Part shown: positions 25,605-34,081 of the stretch, piece by piece
Position numbering within the stretch: position 1 is the first letter of the stretch
How the letters are laid out: each line of letters starts with the position of its first letter
Origin: PNAI01 sp035501735
GTDB taxonomy: Bacteria > Pseudomonadota > Alphaproteobacteria > Rhizobiales > Xanthobacteraceae
Assembly: GCA_035501735.1 (NCBI GenBank)
Contig: DATJVR010000063.1
Coordinates: forward strand, 38,171-102,170
DNA: 64,000 nucleotides
Direction of reading: 5' to 3'
The notes under the pieces: model-generated
Database searches by the model: none
Seen by the model: the letters and a program-made list of their open reading frames with translations, nothing else
Told to the model about the DNA's origin: nothing
Position numbers and translations under genes: made by a program

Positions 25605-26849
25605 TCAATAGACGACGTTGGCCTTCTCGAAAAAACCCCAGACATCGACCACCGGTTTGCCCTTCAGGTCGGCGGTTTTATAGCAATTGTGCGGCGTGCA
25701 CAGGATCAGCAGGTCGCTGCGGGCGACCACTTCGTCAAGCGGCAGCAAGTTGGGATCGGTGGTCACGAACGGATCGGTTGTCAGCACCTCTCGTGCCTGG
25801 CTCTCCAGCGCCTTCTTGAACTTGTAGCTGAGCGACGATCGTACGTCGTCGATCTCGGCCTTGAACGCCATGCCAAGCAGGCCGATCGTCATCTTGCTGA
25901 GTTCGTAATGTTGCTTCAGGTCGCCGATCACGTGCAGCACCAGTCCCTCGTTGACGAGGATGGCCGTATTGCCAAGGCCGAATTCGTTGCTGGCAAACGC
26001 AAGCAGCTGCATCGTGTCCTTGACCAGGCATGGCCCGGCGGCAAAGCCCGGCCGCGGGATATTCTTGGCGCGCGGATAGTTGTGCTTCATCGCCTTGAGG
26101 ATTCGATGGTAATCGAGCCCAGCCGACTTGGCGATGAGATAGAACTGATTGGTCACGGCGAATTCGATGTAGCGATAGGCGTTGTTGAACAGCTTGGCGA
26201 ACTCCGCCTCGATCGGTTTGAGCATCACGAGTTCAGACACGATCGGACGGAACAAAGCCGCGGCCTCCTCCTCCGCCTCGCGCGAGGTGCCGCTGATGAT
26301 TTGCGGCATGCGGCTCAATTCCTCGATGCCGAAGCCCTGCACGATTCGTTCCGGGCAGAACGCGACCTTCAATTTGCGCTTATGCCGCTTGAGGTGGCCG
26401 TCGATCCAATCCGTGGTGCCGGGATAAAGCGTAGAGCGCAGCACGAGCAGTTGGCCGTCGCGCAGGTACGGCAGCAGCGCATCGATGCAATCCTGCACCA
26501 CGCCGCGTTCCGGATTGAGAAACTTGTCGACCGGCGTGCCGATCGTAATGATCACCGGACCTTTGTTGGAAATTTCGCTCGGCTTACCGCTAAAGGTCAG
26601 CCGCTTGTCGGCGAGGGCTTTGGTCAGCAATTCCTGCGCGCCGTGTTCGATGAAGGGCAGTCGGCCGCTCTTGAGCGTCGCCAGGCTATCCTCGTTGATG
26701 TCGTTGACGTTGACCGTCATCCCTTTGGCCGCGAACGCGAGCACGAGCGGCACGCCGACATGGCCGGCACCCCCGACGACGGTCAGGTCCGCTGCCTGCA
26801 CCGCGGCGGTGCCTTTCCGGGCTGCCGAGCGAATGTCGGTGACGCTCAA
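25605..26849 (-). CDS. Nucleotide-sugar (UDP-sugar) dehydrogenase
   Basis: This 414-residue enzyme has an N-terminal NAD fold (VVGGAGHVGVPL), a central helical region, and the catalytic-cysteine loop GPCLVKDT, close to the canonical GGxCLPKD. The substitutions PC for GxC and V for P are mild. The C-terminal domain contains LLGMAFKAEIDDVRSS. The family oxidises UDP-glucose, UDP-N-acetylmannosamine and related sugars to uronic acids in two NAD-dependent steps. The gene overlaps the upstream methyltransferase by four bases and precedes the GT2 gene by three, inside a four-gene glycan operon. Which sugar is oxidised cannot be told. Confidence 0.87.
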   Translation of the reverse strand: MSVTDIRSAARKGTAAVQAADLTVVGGAGHVGVPLVLAFAAKGMTVNVNDINEDSLATLKSGRLPFIEHGAQELLTKALADKRLTFSGKPSEISNKGPVIITIGTPVDKFLNPERGVVQDCIDALLPYLRDGQLLVLRSTLYPGTTDWIDGHLKRHKRKLKVAFCPERIVQGFGIEELSRMPQIISGTSREAEEEAAALFRPIVSELVMLKPIEAEFAKLFNNAYRYIEFAVTNQFYLIAKSAGLDYHRILKAMKHNYPRAKNIPRPGFAAGPCLVKDTMQLLAFASNEFGLGNTAILVNEGLVLHVIGDLKQHYELSKMTIGLLGMAFKAEIDDVRSSLSYKFKKALESQAREVLTTDPFVTTDPNLLPLDEVVARSDLLILCTPHNCYKTADLKGKPVVDVWGFFEKANVVY

Positions 26850-27583
26850 GGCTTCTCTCCAAAGGTCAGCACGAACGAGCGGAACGGCTTGGTCAATGGC
26901 AGCGAGAACACTACACCATCGATCGCGTTATAAATAGGTAAAAGCCAGCGCACTTTAGCCGAAGCGACGTAGCGATAACGCAAATTCGAAAGGTAATCCG
27001 TGTCGACCGCGAAACCGGCCTTGCGAAACACCGCCGCGGTTTCGCGCGCGAGCACCGGACGCTCGTTCTCGGTGACCCCGACTGAACTGTAGAATGGCGA
27101 TGATCGGTCGCGGTAAAGCCACATGAACGGATTCAACCGGTTCGGATCGAAGGCGACGAAACGGCCGCCCGGACGCAACACGCGAAACACTTCCGCTGCG
27201 CAACGCGAAGGATCCGGCAGATGGTGAACGATTCCGCTGAGCAGCACGCCATCGAGGCTCGCGGCCGGGAAGGGCAGGCGCTCCACGTCGCCCTCCAGGA
27301 ATTCGACATCGGGATATTTGCTGCGGCCGAGCGCAATCAGCTTCGGGCTGATATCGAGGCCGACGCAATCGTAACCCGCGCGCTGCAGCAGATCGGAAAA
27401 CACGCCCGATCCGCAGCCGAGATCGGCCACCCGCGTGCCGCGCTTGAGTCCCAGGTGGACGATGCACGCCGCAATCAGCCGCGCGCTGCTCTCCGGAGTG
27501 AACACGTCATAGGCATGCTCGGCAGCATGGCTATCGAAGAACGCGATTTCTTTCTGCTTATCCTGGGACGATGCGATGCTCAT
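26846..27583 (-). CDS. Class I SAM-dependent methyltransferase (type 11)
   Basis: This 245-residue protein has SAM motif I as VADLGCGSGVF (about residues 52-62), the acidic loop GLDISPKLI, and motif IV/V as DGVLLSGIVHHLPDP and LRPGGRFVAFDPN. It would methylate a small molecule or a glycolipid. It is the first gene of the row with the UDP-sugar dehydrogenase, GT2 and Nudix genes, and its stop overlaps the dehydrogenase start by four bases. A hydrophobic stretch near the C-terminus could touch the membrane. The acceptor is unknown; an O-methylated sugar or lipid carrier is reasonable. Confidence 0.85.
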   Translation of the reverse strand: MSIASSQDKQKEIAFFDSHAAEHAYDVFTPESSARLIAACIVHLGLKRGTRVADLGCGSGVFSDLLQRAGYDCVGLDISPKLIALGRSKYPDVEFLEGDVERLPFPAASLDGVLLSGIVHHLPDPSRCAAEVFRVLRPGGRFVAFDPNRLNPFMWLYRDRSSPFYSSVGVTENERPVLARETAAVFRKAGFAVDTDYLSNLRYRYVASAKVRWLLPIYNAIDGVVFSLPLTKPFRSFVLTFGEKP

Positions 27584-27720
27584 CGTAGTCGTGAGCTAAC
27601 ACGAACCGAGCATTCCCGGCAACGACAAGAAGATCAGACCAGCAAGAGAAACATTGATATTCGCCCAAATCGTGCGCTAGGCAGATCAGGCTCGCATTCG
27701 CTCAACCGACAGGCTGTCCC

Positions 27721-28719
27721 ATGATTATCGACATCTACACGCATATCTTTCCCGATCGTTTTTTTCAGGAGCTCGAGCGCGGCTCACCCAAGCTCGGCAA
27801 CATGGGCAAGCGGCTGCGGGCCGTGAAAAAACTGTTCGATCTCGATGCCCGCTTCCGCGAGATGGATGAATTCGGCGACTATCGCCAGATCATCTCGCTG
27901 CCAAACCCGCCGATCGAGGACATCGCCGAAGGCGAGATAGCGAAAAATCTTGCGCGCGTCGCCAACGATTCCATGGCCGAGCTCCGCGCGCGTCATCCCG
28001 ACCGGTTTCCTGCCTTCGTTGCGGCGGTATCGCTCGATGACGTCGATGCCTCGATCAGGGAAGCCGATCGCGCGATAAAGACGCTCGGCGCGCGCGGCAT
28101 TCAAGTGTTCACCAATATCGCCGGTCACCCGCTCGACGAGCCGCGCTTTGCTCCGCTGTTCGCAGCGCTCGCCGCTCACGACCTGCCGATCTGGCTGCAC
28201 CCGGCGCGCACCGCAAGCATGTCGGACTACGCAGCCGAGCAGAAATCGCGTTTTGAGATGTGGTGGTGCTTCGGCTGGCCTTACGAGACCACAATCGCCA
28301 TGGCGCGCCTGGTCTTTGCTGGAATCTTCGATCGACATCCCAAGCTGAAGATCATCACCCACCATCTCGGCGGCGGGATGATTCCCTATTTCGACGGCCG
28401 CATCGGCCTGGGAATGGACGTTCTCGGCAGTCGAACCATTGACGAGGATTATTCGAAGGTTCTGTCTTCACTCAAGCGGCCGCATCTTGATTACTTCCAC
28501 GATTTTTATGCCGATACGGCCATGTTCGGCGGACAATACGGGCTGCCGTGCGGGCTCGAATTCTTCGGAAGCGATCGCGTGGTGTTTGCGACCGATGCAC
28601 CGCTTGGCCCTATCGCCAAGACGCTTGAGGTCATGGACGCGCTTGGACTTGACGCGGCGACGCGGCGCAAGATCATGGTCGGCAATGCCGAGCGGCTGAT
28701 GAACATGCGTCTGCAATGA
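27721..28719 (+). CDS. Amidohydrolase family protein, ACMSD-like, with altered first metal motif
   Basis: This 332-residue TIM-barrel protein resembles the aminocarboxymuconate semialdehyde/gamma-resorcylate decarboxylase group. The barrel histidine is in PIWLHPA, a second histidine is in KIITHHLGG, and the C-terminal aspartate is in VFATDAPLG. The N-terminal DxHxH motif reads DIYTHIFP, so the first ligand histidine is Tyr6. The metal site may be changed but the rest is intact. It stands on its own transcript, divergent from the methyltransferase, with about 137 bases between them. Substrate unknown. Confidence 0.83.
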   Translation: MIIDIYTHIFPDRFFQELERGSPKLGNMGKRLRAVKKLFDLDARFREMDEFGDYRQIISLPNPPIEDIAEGEIAKNLARVANDSMAELRARHPDRFPAFVAAVSLDDVDASIREADRAIKTLGARGIQVFTNIAGHPLDEPRFAPLFAALAAHDLPIWLHPARTASMSDYAAEQKSRFEMWWCFGWPYETTIAMARLVFAGIFDRHPKLKIITHHLGGGMIPYFDGRIGLGMDVLGSRTIDEDYSKVLSSLKRPHLDYFHDFYADTAMFGGQYGLPCGLEFFGSDRVVFATDAPLGPIAKTLEVMDALGLDAATRRKIMVGNAERLMNMRLQ

Positions 28720-28779
28720 CCGCGGCTGTTCAACCTTTGGCCATGATTGCATAGTCCCTTCACGCATTCGGAGCCTGAA

Positions 28780-29316
28780 ATGCGGCGCTTATGGATTGAA
28801 GGGACTGTCCGCATGCTTGCAGCTTTGATGCTCGGAATTTGTTTGACGGCCTGCGCGGTCGAGCAGCCCGACACAGAGACGCCGATCGTCTACGTCAGCA
28901 TGGCCTCTGCACGTGCCGTGCTCGACGCCAAGACCGCGGCATCGATGATTTCTGGCTTCCGGCACAATCATGGTCTCGGATCCGTGGTGATCGACAAGGA
29001 GCTGATGCGACTGGCGCAGGAGCATGCCCGCACCATGGCGGCCCGCGACGAGCTCAGCCACAATGTCGGCGGCAGTTTTGGCGAGCGCGTCCGGCATTCC
29101 ACCGTCCGCGCCCGCACCGTGGTCGAGAACATCGCCGCCGGCCACGACACGCTCGCCGAGGTCTTTTCCGGCTGGCGCGAATCGCCCGGCCATAGGGCCA
29201 ATATGCTCGCTCCCGACGTGACCCGGATGGGAATCGCGGCTGCCTATGCACCGGCATCCAAATATAAGGTTTTCTGGGTGTTAATCCTGGCTGCGCCCAA
29301 CGAAAGGGTGGATTGA
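28780..29316 (+). CDS. CAP-domain (SCP-like) lipoprotein
   Basis: The ATG at 28780 follows GGAG (28770-28773) by six bases and gives 178 residues. The N-terminus is a signal peptide with a lipobox L-T-A-C at about residues 22-25, so the protein is probably lipid-anchored in the envelope. The rest is a CAP/SCP domain: ELMRLAQEHARTMAA, LSHNVGG, VENIAAG and WRESPGHRANML cover the usual signature blocks. CAP proteins of bacteria are extracytoplasmic and of mostly unknown function. It is close behind the amidohydrolase gene but separated by about 60 bases. Confidence 0.84.
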   Translation: MRRLWIEGTVRMLAALMLGICLTACAVEQPDTETPIVYVSMASARAVLDAKTAASMISGFRHNHGLGSVVIDKELMRLAQEHARTMAARDELSHNVGGSFGERVRHSTVRARTVVENIAAGHDTLAEVFSGWRESPGHRANMLAPDVTRMGIAAAYAPASKYKVFWVLILAAPNERVD

Positions 29317-29433
29317 CCAGCAATATCCGGCACTTTGGCAAAATACCCTTAAGACCCCGACTTTAGTCATCCACCGAAATCCCAATGTTTATGGGCGAAA
29401 ACTGCGTTACCCGATTGCGGAGCGCATCATTCT

Positions 29434-29448
29434 GTGTTTTCAAAACAC
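29434..29448. promoter_or_regulatory. Inverted repeat upstream of the HU-like gene
   Basis: GTGTTTT and AAAACAC face each other around a single C, a perfect 15-base inverted repeat. It lies 27 bases upstream of the HU-like start and just before the ribosome binding site, in an AT-rich stretch. It could be an operator or an RNA hairpin. No regulator is known for it. Confidence 0.4.
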
Positions 29449-29475
29449 CATTATTTCAAGGGGAGTCGCGACACC

Positions 29476-29787
29476 ATGGCTATGCAGCCCGCTACGAATA
29501 AGCCCAAAGTGAACACCGTCAGTCTGAAGCACCTCGCCGCGAGCCTCGCGGGCGACCATGAGATGCCGAAGAAGCAGGCGGAAGCCATCCTGGGAGACCT
29601 GGTCAACCTGGTCACCAAGCATCTCAAGAAAGGCGACCGTATTCGCCTTGCTGGCTTAGGCATCCTCGTGGTGCGCAAGCGCGCCGCGCGCATGGGCCGC
29701 AACCCTGCGACCGGCGAGCCGATCCAGATCAAGGCCAGCAAGAAGGTGGCCTTCCGTGCGGCCAAGGAATTGAAGGAAGCGATCTAG
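29476..29787 (+). CDS. HU-family DNA-binding protein
   Basis: The ATG at 29476 has a strong GGGGAG site upstream and gives 103 residues. After a short extension of about ten residues, the HU/IHF fold follows: an N-terminal helical pair (LKHLAASLAGDHEMPKKQAE, ILGDLVNLV), GDRIRLAGLGIL, then the DNA-clasping arm RMGRNPATGEPIQI and the C-terminal AFRAAKELKEAI. It should bend and compact DNA as a nucleoid protein. The N-terminal extension is longer than in classical HU (about 90 residues). A strong hairpin follows the gene. Confidence 0.88.
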   Translation: MAMQPATNKPKVNTVSLKHLAASLAGDHEMPKKQAEAILGDLVNLVTKHLKKGDRIRLAGLGILVVRKRAARMGRNPATGEPIQIKASKKVAFRAAKELKEAI

Positions 29788-29815
29788 TCGCTTTCTGCCG
29801 AATTCAACAAAAAGT

Positions 29816-29845
29816 AACGCCCAGCCGCCCCCGCGGCTGGGCGTT
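29816..29845 (+). terminator. Strong stem-loop after the HU-like gene
   Basis: AACGCCCAGCCGC and GCGGCTGGGCGTT form a perfect 13-bp stem around a CCCC loop, 28 bases after the HU-like stop. There is no clear T run on the plus strand. It lies between convergent genes and could terminate transcripts from both sides. Confidence 0.75.
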
Positions 29846-29877
29846 CGTGCCCCACCCCCTCTTGAGCCCCTCTTGGG

Positions 29878-30102
29878 TCAGTGGACTTCGACCGGTTCGT
29901 CGTCCATCAGATTGAGCACGATGTATTGATCATCACCGACCTTGACGACTGCGGCGATGGCTTCGTCGGGATTTTCCGTGGGCTGCGCATCGGCATCGTA
30001 CATTTCATGAAATGAGCGCGTGACGCCGTCCGAGCAAAAGGCGGTTCGTTCGTCTACGTTCACAAGCACAACGTCGATGTCGATCAAAACACGCACTCGC
30101 AC
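29878..30102 (-). CDS. Small hypothetical protein
   Basis: A 74-residue acidic frame starting at ATG 30102 (MRVRVLIDIDVVLVNVDERT) and ending VEVH. It looks like one compact alpha/beta unit, with no signal peptide or membrane span. No known domain is recognised. The frame converges on the HU-like gene's terminator. Codon use appears normal for the window. It may be real, but short frames are common by chance in this GC-rich DNA. Confidence 0.5.
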   Translation of the reverse strand: MRVRVLIDIDVVLVNVDERTAFCSDGVTRSFHEMYDADAQPTENPDEAIAAVVKVGDDQYIVLNLMDDEPVEVH

Positions 30103-30488
30103 AGTGTACGCAACTTAGCTCGACCGCCCTTGACCCCCGATCAGCCGCGACGTTCGCGCATCGCGCTGCTGCTTTAATGTTTGTTAATGCTAAGGTTAGT
30201 CAGTTTCGCGAGCCTGAACAATGGAGCCCGATGCGCTATTTCCCGTCGGTGCGACGAAGATGCAACAGCGTATTGAATCGCAGTGTTCACGCGATGAGTC
30301 GCGAGCGGACACGGTCGAAAGCCCGTATTTTCCGAGCGACTCGAAAACGCGTTATCGGAAATTGCAGGCGCTGTCTGACAACGCATCGACTTTGGACCTG
30401 TTAGCGGCGCCGCACGTGTGTTTCAAAAAGGGACGGAGCGATTACGGCCGCCAGCGCGCAGTTTGCAATCGCACGCGATCTGAATTCG
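30103..30488. other. Intergenic stretch without a convincing gene
   Basis: About 390 bases between the small hypothetical gene and the acyl-CoA synthetase. It is less GC-rich than its surroundings. Short open frames exist on the plus strand (for example 30221-30499), but they have no recognisable domain and no ribosome binding site. It probably holds the promoters of the two flanking divergent genes. Confidence 0.5.
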
Positions 30489-32105
30489 ATGCTGCCTGAC
30501 GCCCGGAATTACGACGAGCTCTACCGCCAATTCCGTTGGCAGGTGCCGGCGCGCTTCAACATCGGTGTCGACGTATGCGACCGCTGGGCCGCGCGCGATC
30601 CGCACAAGCTTGCTCTTGTGGCCGTGCAACCTGATGGCCGCACGCAGGACATCACTTTTGGTTGGCTGCGAGAGACGTCGAACCGTCTCGCCAATGCGTT
30701 GCGCGCTTACGGCATCGAGCGCGGCGATCGCGTGGCAATCCTGTTACCGCAGGCGCCCGAAGTGGCGGCAATTCATATCGCCATCTACAAACTCGCCGGC
30801 ATCGCCTTGCCGCTTGCGATGCTGTTTGGCGTCGAGGCCGTTTCCTATCGATTGCACAACTCGGGAGCCAAGGCGCTGATCACCAACGCGCAAGGGCTTG
30901 CCAAGATCGCGCCGATCCGCGCGGAGCTTCCCGCCCTCGAACTCATTTTGGCGATCGACGGGCCGCAGGACGATGCGCTCGGTTTTGGCGAAACGTTGGC
31001 ACGCGCGTCGGATGCTTTCACGCCGGAAGGCACATCCGCCGACGATCCGGCCATGATGGTCTATACGTCCGGCACCACCGGCCAGCCCAAGGGCGCGCTG
31101 CATGGTCACCGCGTGCTGCTCGGACACCTGCCCGGTGTCGAGTTTCATCATGAATTCTTCCCGCAGCCCGGGGATCGCATGTGGACGCCCGCGGACTGGG
31201 CCTGGGCCGGCGGATTGCTCAATATTTTGCTGCCGAGCCTGTACTACGGCGTTCCAGTGGTGGCGCGTCGCTTCGATCGCTTCGACCCGGAAGAGGCCTT
31301 CGCGCTCATCGCCCGCCACGGCGTGCGCAATGCGTTTATCCCGCCGACCGCGCTGCGCATGCTGCGCTCGGCGCCTAATCCGCAAGGCCGTCACGCCATC
31401 CGCATGCGCTCGGTGGCCTCCGGCGGCGAGGCGCTCGGCGCCGAGACCTACGAATGGGGCAAATCCGCGCTCGGTCTCACCATCAACGAGTTCTACGGTC
31501 AGACCGAATGCAATATCGTGCTGTCGTCTTGCGCGGCGCTTGGCGTGTCGCGGCCCGGCGCCATCGGCAGGCCGGTGCCCGGCCACACCGTCGCGGTGAT
31601 CCGCCCCGACGGTTCATCGGCGCCGGCCGGTGAGGTGGGCCAGATCGCGATGCTCCGGCCCGATCCCGTGATGTTCCTCGAATATTGGGCGCGCCCCGAT
31701 GCGACGCGCGAGAAATTCATCGGCGACTGGATGACGACCGGTGACCAGGGCCTCGTCGATGACGACGGCTATTTCCATTTCGTCGGCCGCGACGACGACG
31801 TGATCACGTCCTCCGGCTATCGCATCGGCCCAGGCGAAATCGAAGACTGCCTGATCAAGCACCCGGCCGTGGCGCTCGCCGCCGTGGTCGGCAAGCCCGA
31901 TCCCGTGCGTACCGAAATCGTCAAGGCCTTCATCATGCTCAAACCAAACCACCCGCCGTCCGACAAGCTCGCTGCCGACATCCAGGATTTCGTCAAGACG
32001 CGGCTTTCCGCTCACGAATATCCGCGCGAGGTCGCTTTCATCGACGAAATGCCCATGACGACGACCGGCAAGGTCATCCGCCGCTTGCTGCGCGCGCGTG
32101 GCTGA
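30489..32105 (+). CDS. Acyl-CoA synthetase, AMP-forming (medium-chain/acetyl-CoA ligase type)
   Basis: This 538-residue ANL-family enzyme has the AMP-binding P-loop YTSGTTGQPKGALHGH (about residues 193-208), the NEFYGQTE motif, GDWMTTGDQG and GRDDDVITSSGYRIGPGEIE, and a C-terminal catalytic lysine in TTTGKVIRRLLR. It activates a carboxylic acid as acyl-AMP and transfers it to CoA in the cytosol. The sequence is closest in feel to acetate/medium-chain (AcsM-like) ligases. The ATG at 30489 has only a weak ribosome binding site. It converges on the DapA-family gene. Confidence 0.87.
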   Translation: MLPDARNYDELYRQFRWQVPARFNIGVDVCDRWAARDPHKLALVAVQPDGRTQDITFGWLRETSNRLANALRAYGIERGDRVAILLPQAPEVAAIHIAIYKLAGIALPLAMLFGVEAVSYRLHNSGAKALITNAQGLAKIAPIRAELPALELILAIDGPQDDALGFGETLARASDAFTPEGTSADDPAMMVYTSGTTGQPKGALHGHRVLLGHLPGVEFHHEFFPQPGDRMWTPADWAWAGGLLNILLPSLYYGVPVVARRFDRFDPEEAFALIARHGVRNAFIPPTALRMLRSAPNPQGRHAIRMRSVASGGEALGAETYEWGKSALGLTINEFYGQTECNIVLSSCAALGVSRPGAIGRPVPGHTVAVIRPDGSSAPAGEVGQIAMLRPDPVMFLEYWARPDATREKFIGDWMTTGDQGLVDDDGYFHFVGRDDDVITSSGYRIGPGEIEDCLIKHPAVALAAVVGKPDPVRTEIVKAFIMLKPNHPPSDKLAADIQDFVKTRLSAHEYPREVAFIDEMPMTTTGKVIRRLLRARG

Positions 32106-32114
32106 GCGCCCGCA

Positions 32115-33002
32115 TTACTTCAATGGCAGTTTCTTGATGTCGGCCAGGATGCCCTTAACGATCTTGCGCGCGTCGGCGGTAAGCGCGGCTTGCGGCGGCA
32201 CCGGATCGCCGACATCGTAGCCTTGGATTTGCAGCGCCGCCTTGATGCAGGCCGCGAGATTGAAGCGCGCGAATGCTTCGTTGATGCGCCAGAGCGCGCG
32301 TTGCAGCGCCATAGCGCCATCCCAGTTTCCGCTGCGGCAAAGATCATAGAGCCGCACGCTCTCTTTCGGGATCACGCACGCCGGTCCCGCCATCCAGCCG
32401 ACGCCGCCGATCAGCATCACGGCAGCCGGGATGTGCGCGGAGGCTGAAAATACTTTCAGCTTTGGGCAGCGATTCATGATCGAAAGCAGTCGTCCGGTGT
32501 TGGTCGACGCATCCTTGATGTAGCGGATGCGCTTGTGCTCGGCGAGCCGCGCGATGACATCGAGCGGAAGATCGCTGCGTTGGAATTGCGGATTGGTGTA
32601 GAGCACGACCGGAATCGTCACCGCGTCGGCAACGGCGCGGAAATAGCTTTCGATCTGCGCGTCCTTGAGCGGAAAGAACGCTTCAAGGATGGCGAGAATG
32701 CCGTCCGCGCCGAGCCGCTGATAATGCTTGGCTTGCGCAACCGCGTCTGCGGTCGAGGTTGAAACCACACCCGCAACCACCGGCACACGCCCGTCAGCGG
32801 CGTCGATCGTCGTTTTAACAACCGCGGCACGCTGTTCGTTGTTGAGATAGGCGAACTCGCCGGTCGAGCCGAGCGGCGTCAGGCCGTGCACGCCCGCTTT
32901 GATCAAATCCTTCACCAGCCGCGCGAGCACGTCGGTTTTGACGCGTCCATTTTTGTCGACGGGAGAGACAAGATAGGGATAGACGCCGCGAAATTCGGTC
33001 AT
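32115..33002 (-). CDS. DapA-family aldolase (dihydrodipicolinate synthase/N-acetylneuraminate lyase superfamily)
   Basis: This 295-residue TIM-barrel enzyme has the GSTGE pyruvate-carboxylate loop at 45-49, the catalytic tyrosine in YTNP (Tyr135) and the Schiff-base lysine in RYIKDAS (Lys163). It therefore forms a pyruvate imine and adds to or cleaves an aldehyde. It is not obviously the housekeeping DapA; it follows a ferric-type ABC importer (24 bases after the ATPase gene) and is probably in its operon. A catabolic aldolase for an imported keto-sugar acid or hydroxyproline-like compound is possible. Confidence 0.85.
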   Translation of the reverse strand: MTEFRGVYPYLVSPVDKNGRVKTDVLARLVKDLIKAGVHGLTPLGSTGEFAYLNNEQRAAVVKTTIDAADGRVPVVAGVVSTSTADAVAQAKHYQRLGADGILAILEAFFPLKDAQIESYFRAVADAVTIPVVLYTNPQFQRSDLPLDVIARLAEHKRIRYIKDASTNTGRLLSIMNRCPKLKVFSASAHIPAAVMLIGGVGWMAGPACVIPKESVRLYDLCRSGNWDGAMALQRALWRINEAFARFNLAACIKAALQIQGYDVGDPVPPQAALTADARKIVKGILADIKKLPLK

Positions 33003-33025
33003 GCGCTGGTCGTATCACGCGTTTG

Positions 33026-34081
33026 CTAAAACACCCACAGGGCATCGCGTGGGAATTCGACATAATGCTCGCCCGATGGCAGCGGGGCGGAAGCATAGGC
33101 GCGCACGGTCAGGTTCTCCCGCGCAAACACCAGCTCCCAGCGTTCGCCGAGATACATCGGGGCTTTGAGCACCATCTTGATCCGGTTAGGGCCGGGTCCG
33201 GTCGCGCAGCGCACGCGCTCAAGCCGGATGACGCCGACAACTGTGCGGCCCGGGGCGGCTTTGGTCCGCGCCATCCCACTGATGCGCTCTCCGAATACGT
33301 CCATGGTCGCTTGCCCACCGGATATGTCCAGCAGCTTGCCATCGAGCCGGTTATTGCTGCCCATGAATTCGGCGGCGAACAGGGTCGCCGGCTCGTTGTA
33401 AAGGGCGGTCGGCGGGCCTTCCTGCGCCACCACGCCGCCTTCCAGCAAAATGATCCGATCGGCGATCGCCATCGCCTCCACCTGATCGTGGGTTACGTGG
33501 ATCGCCGACAATCCGAGCGTGACGATCAGCGTACGCAGCCAGGCGCGCGCTTCCTCGCGCAGTTTCGCGTCGAGGTTCGACAGCGGCTCGTCGAGCAGGA
33601 TCACCGGCGGTTCGTAGACCAGCGCGCGGGCGATGGCGACGCGCTGCTGCTGGCCGCCGGAAAGCTGGTGCGGATAGCGTTCCGCGAGATGGCCGAGGCC
33701 GATCTGCCCAAGGGTTTTTTCCACGCGCGCCTTGATGTCGGCGGCAGCGGCGTTGCGCAGCCTGAGGCCATAAGCGACGTTGCCAAACACCGTACGGTGC
33801 GGCCATAGCGCGTAGGACTGGAACACGAGGCCCAGCCCGCGCTGTTCGGCCGGCAGGTCGATACCGCGGGATGCGTCGAAAAACACCTGATCGCTGATCG
33901 CAATCGCGCCGGCATGCGGTTGCTCCAGTCCGGCAACCGCGCGCAGCAACGTGGTCTTTCCGCTGCCCGACGGCCCGAGCAGTGCCACGACCTGGCCTGG
34001 CGTGACGTTGAGCGAGACGCCCTTGAGGATCTCGTTCTCCCCGAGACGCAATTGCAGATCCTTCACCACGAGATCAGCCAT
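33026..34081 (-). CDS. ABC transporter ATP-binding protein, PotA/FbpC type
   Basis: This 351-residue ATPase has Walker A GPSGSGKTT (36-44), the Q loop in GLVFQSYALWPH, the signature LSGGQQQRVA and Walker B VILLDEPL. After about residue 240 a C-terminal TOBE-like regulatory domain follows, as in FbpC and PotA. It powers the importer whose permease and binding protein lie upstream. Its start overlaps the permease stop by eight bases, so the two are coupled. FbpC-type iron import is one reading; other anions are equally likely. Confidence 0.88.
   Translation of the reverse strand: MADLVVKDLQLRLGENEILKGVSLNVTPGQVVALLGPSGSGKTTLLRAVAGLEQPHAGAIAISDQVFFDASRGIDLPAEQRGLGLVFQSYALWPHRTVFGNVAYGLRLRNAAAADIKARVEKTLGQIGLGHLAERYPHQLSGGQQQRVAIARALVYEPPVILLDEPLSNLDAKLREEARAWLRTLIVTLGLSAIHVTHDQVEAMAIADRIILLEGGVVAQEGPPTALYNEPATLFAAEFMGSNNRLDGKLLDISGGQATMDVFGERISGMARTKAAPGRTVVGVIRLERVRCATGPGPNRIKMVLKAPMYLGERWELVFARENLTVRAYASAPLPSGEHYVEFPRDALWVF

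Noticed and set aside
24978..26933. A 651-codon open frame on the plus strand
   Set aside because: It is antisense to the GT2 and UDP-sugar dehydrogenase genes, which have complete motifs; its composition is that of a shadow.
30221..30499. Possible 92-residue gene in the intergenic stretch
   Set aside because: No ribosome binding site, no domain and a strange composition; it also overlaps the acyl-CoA synthetase start.
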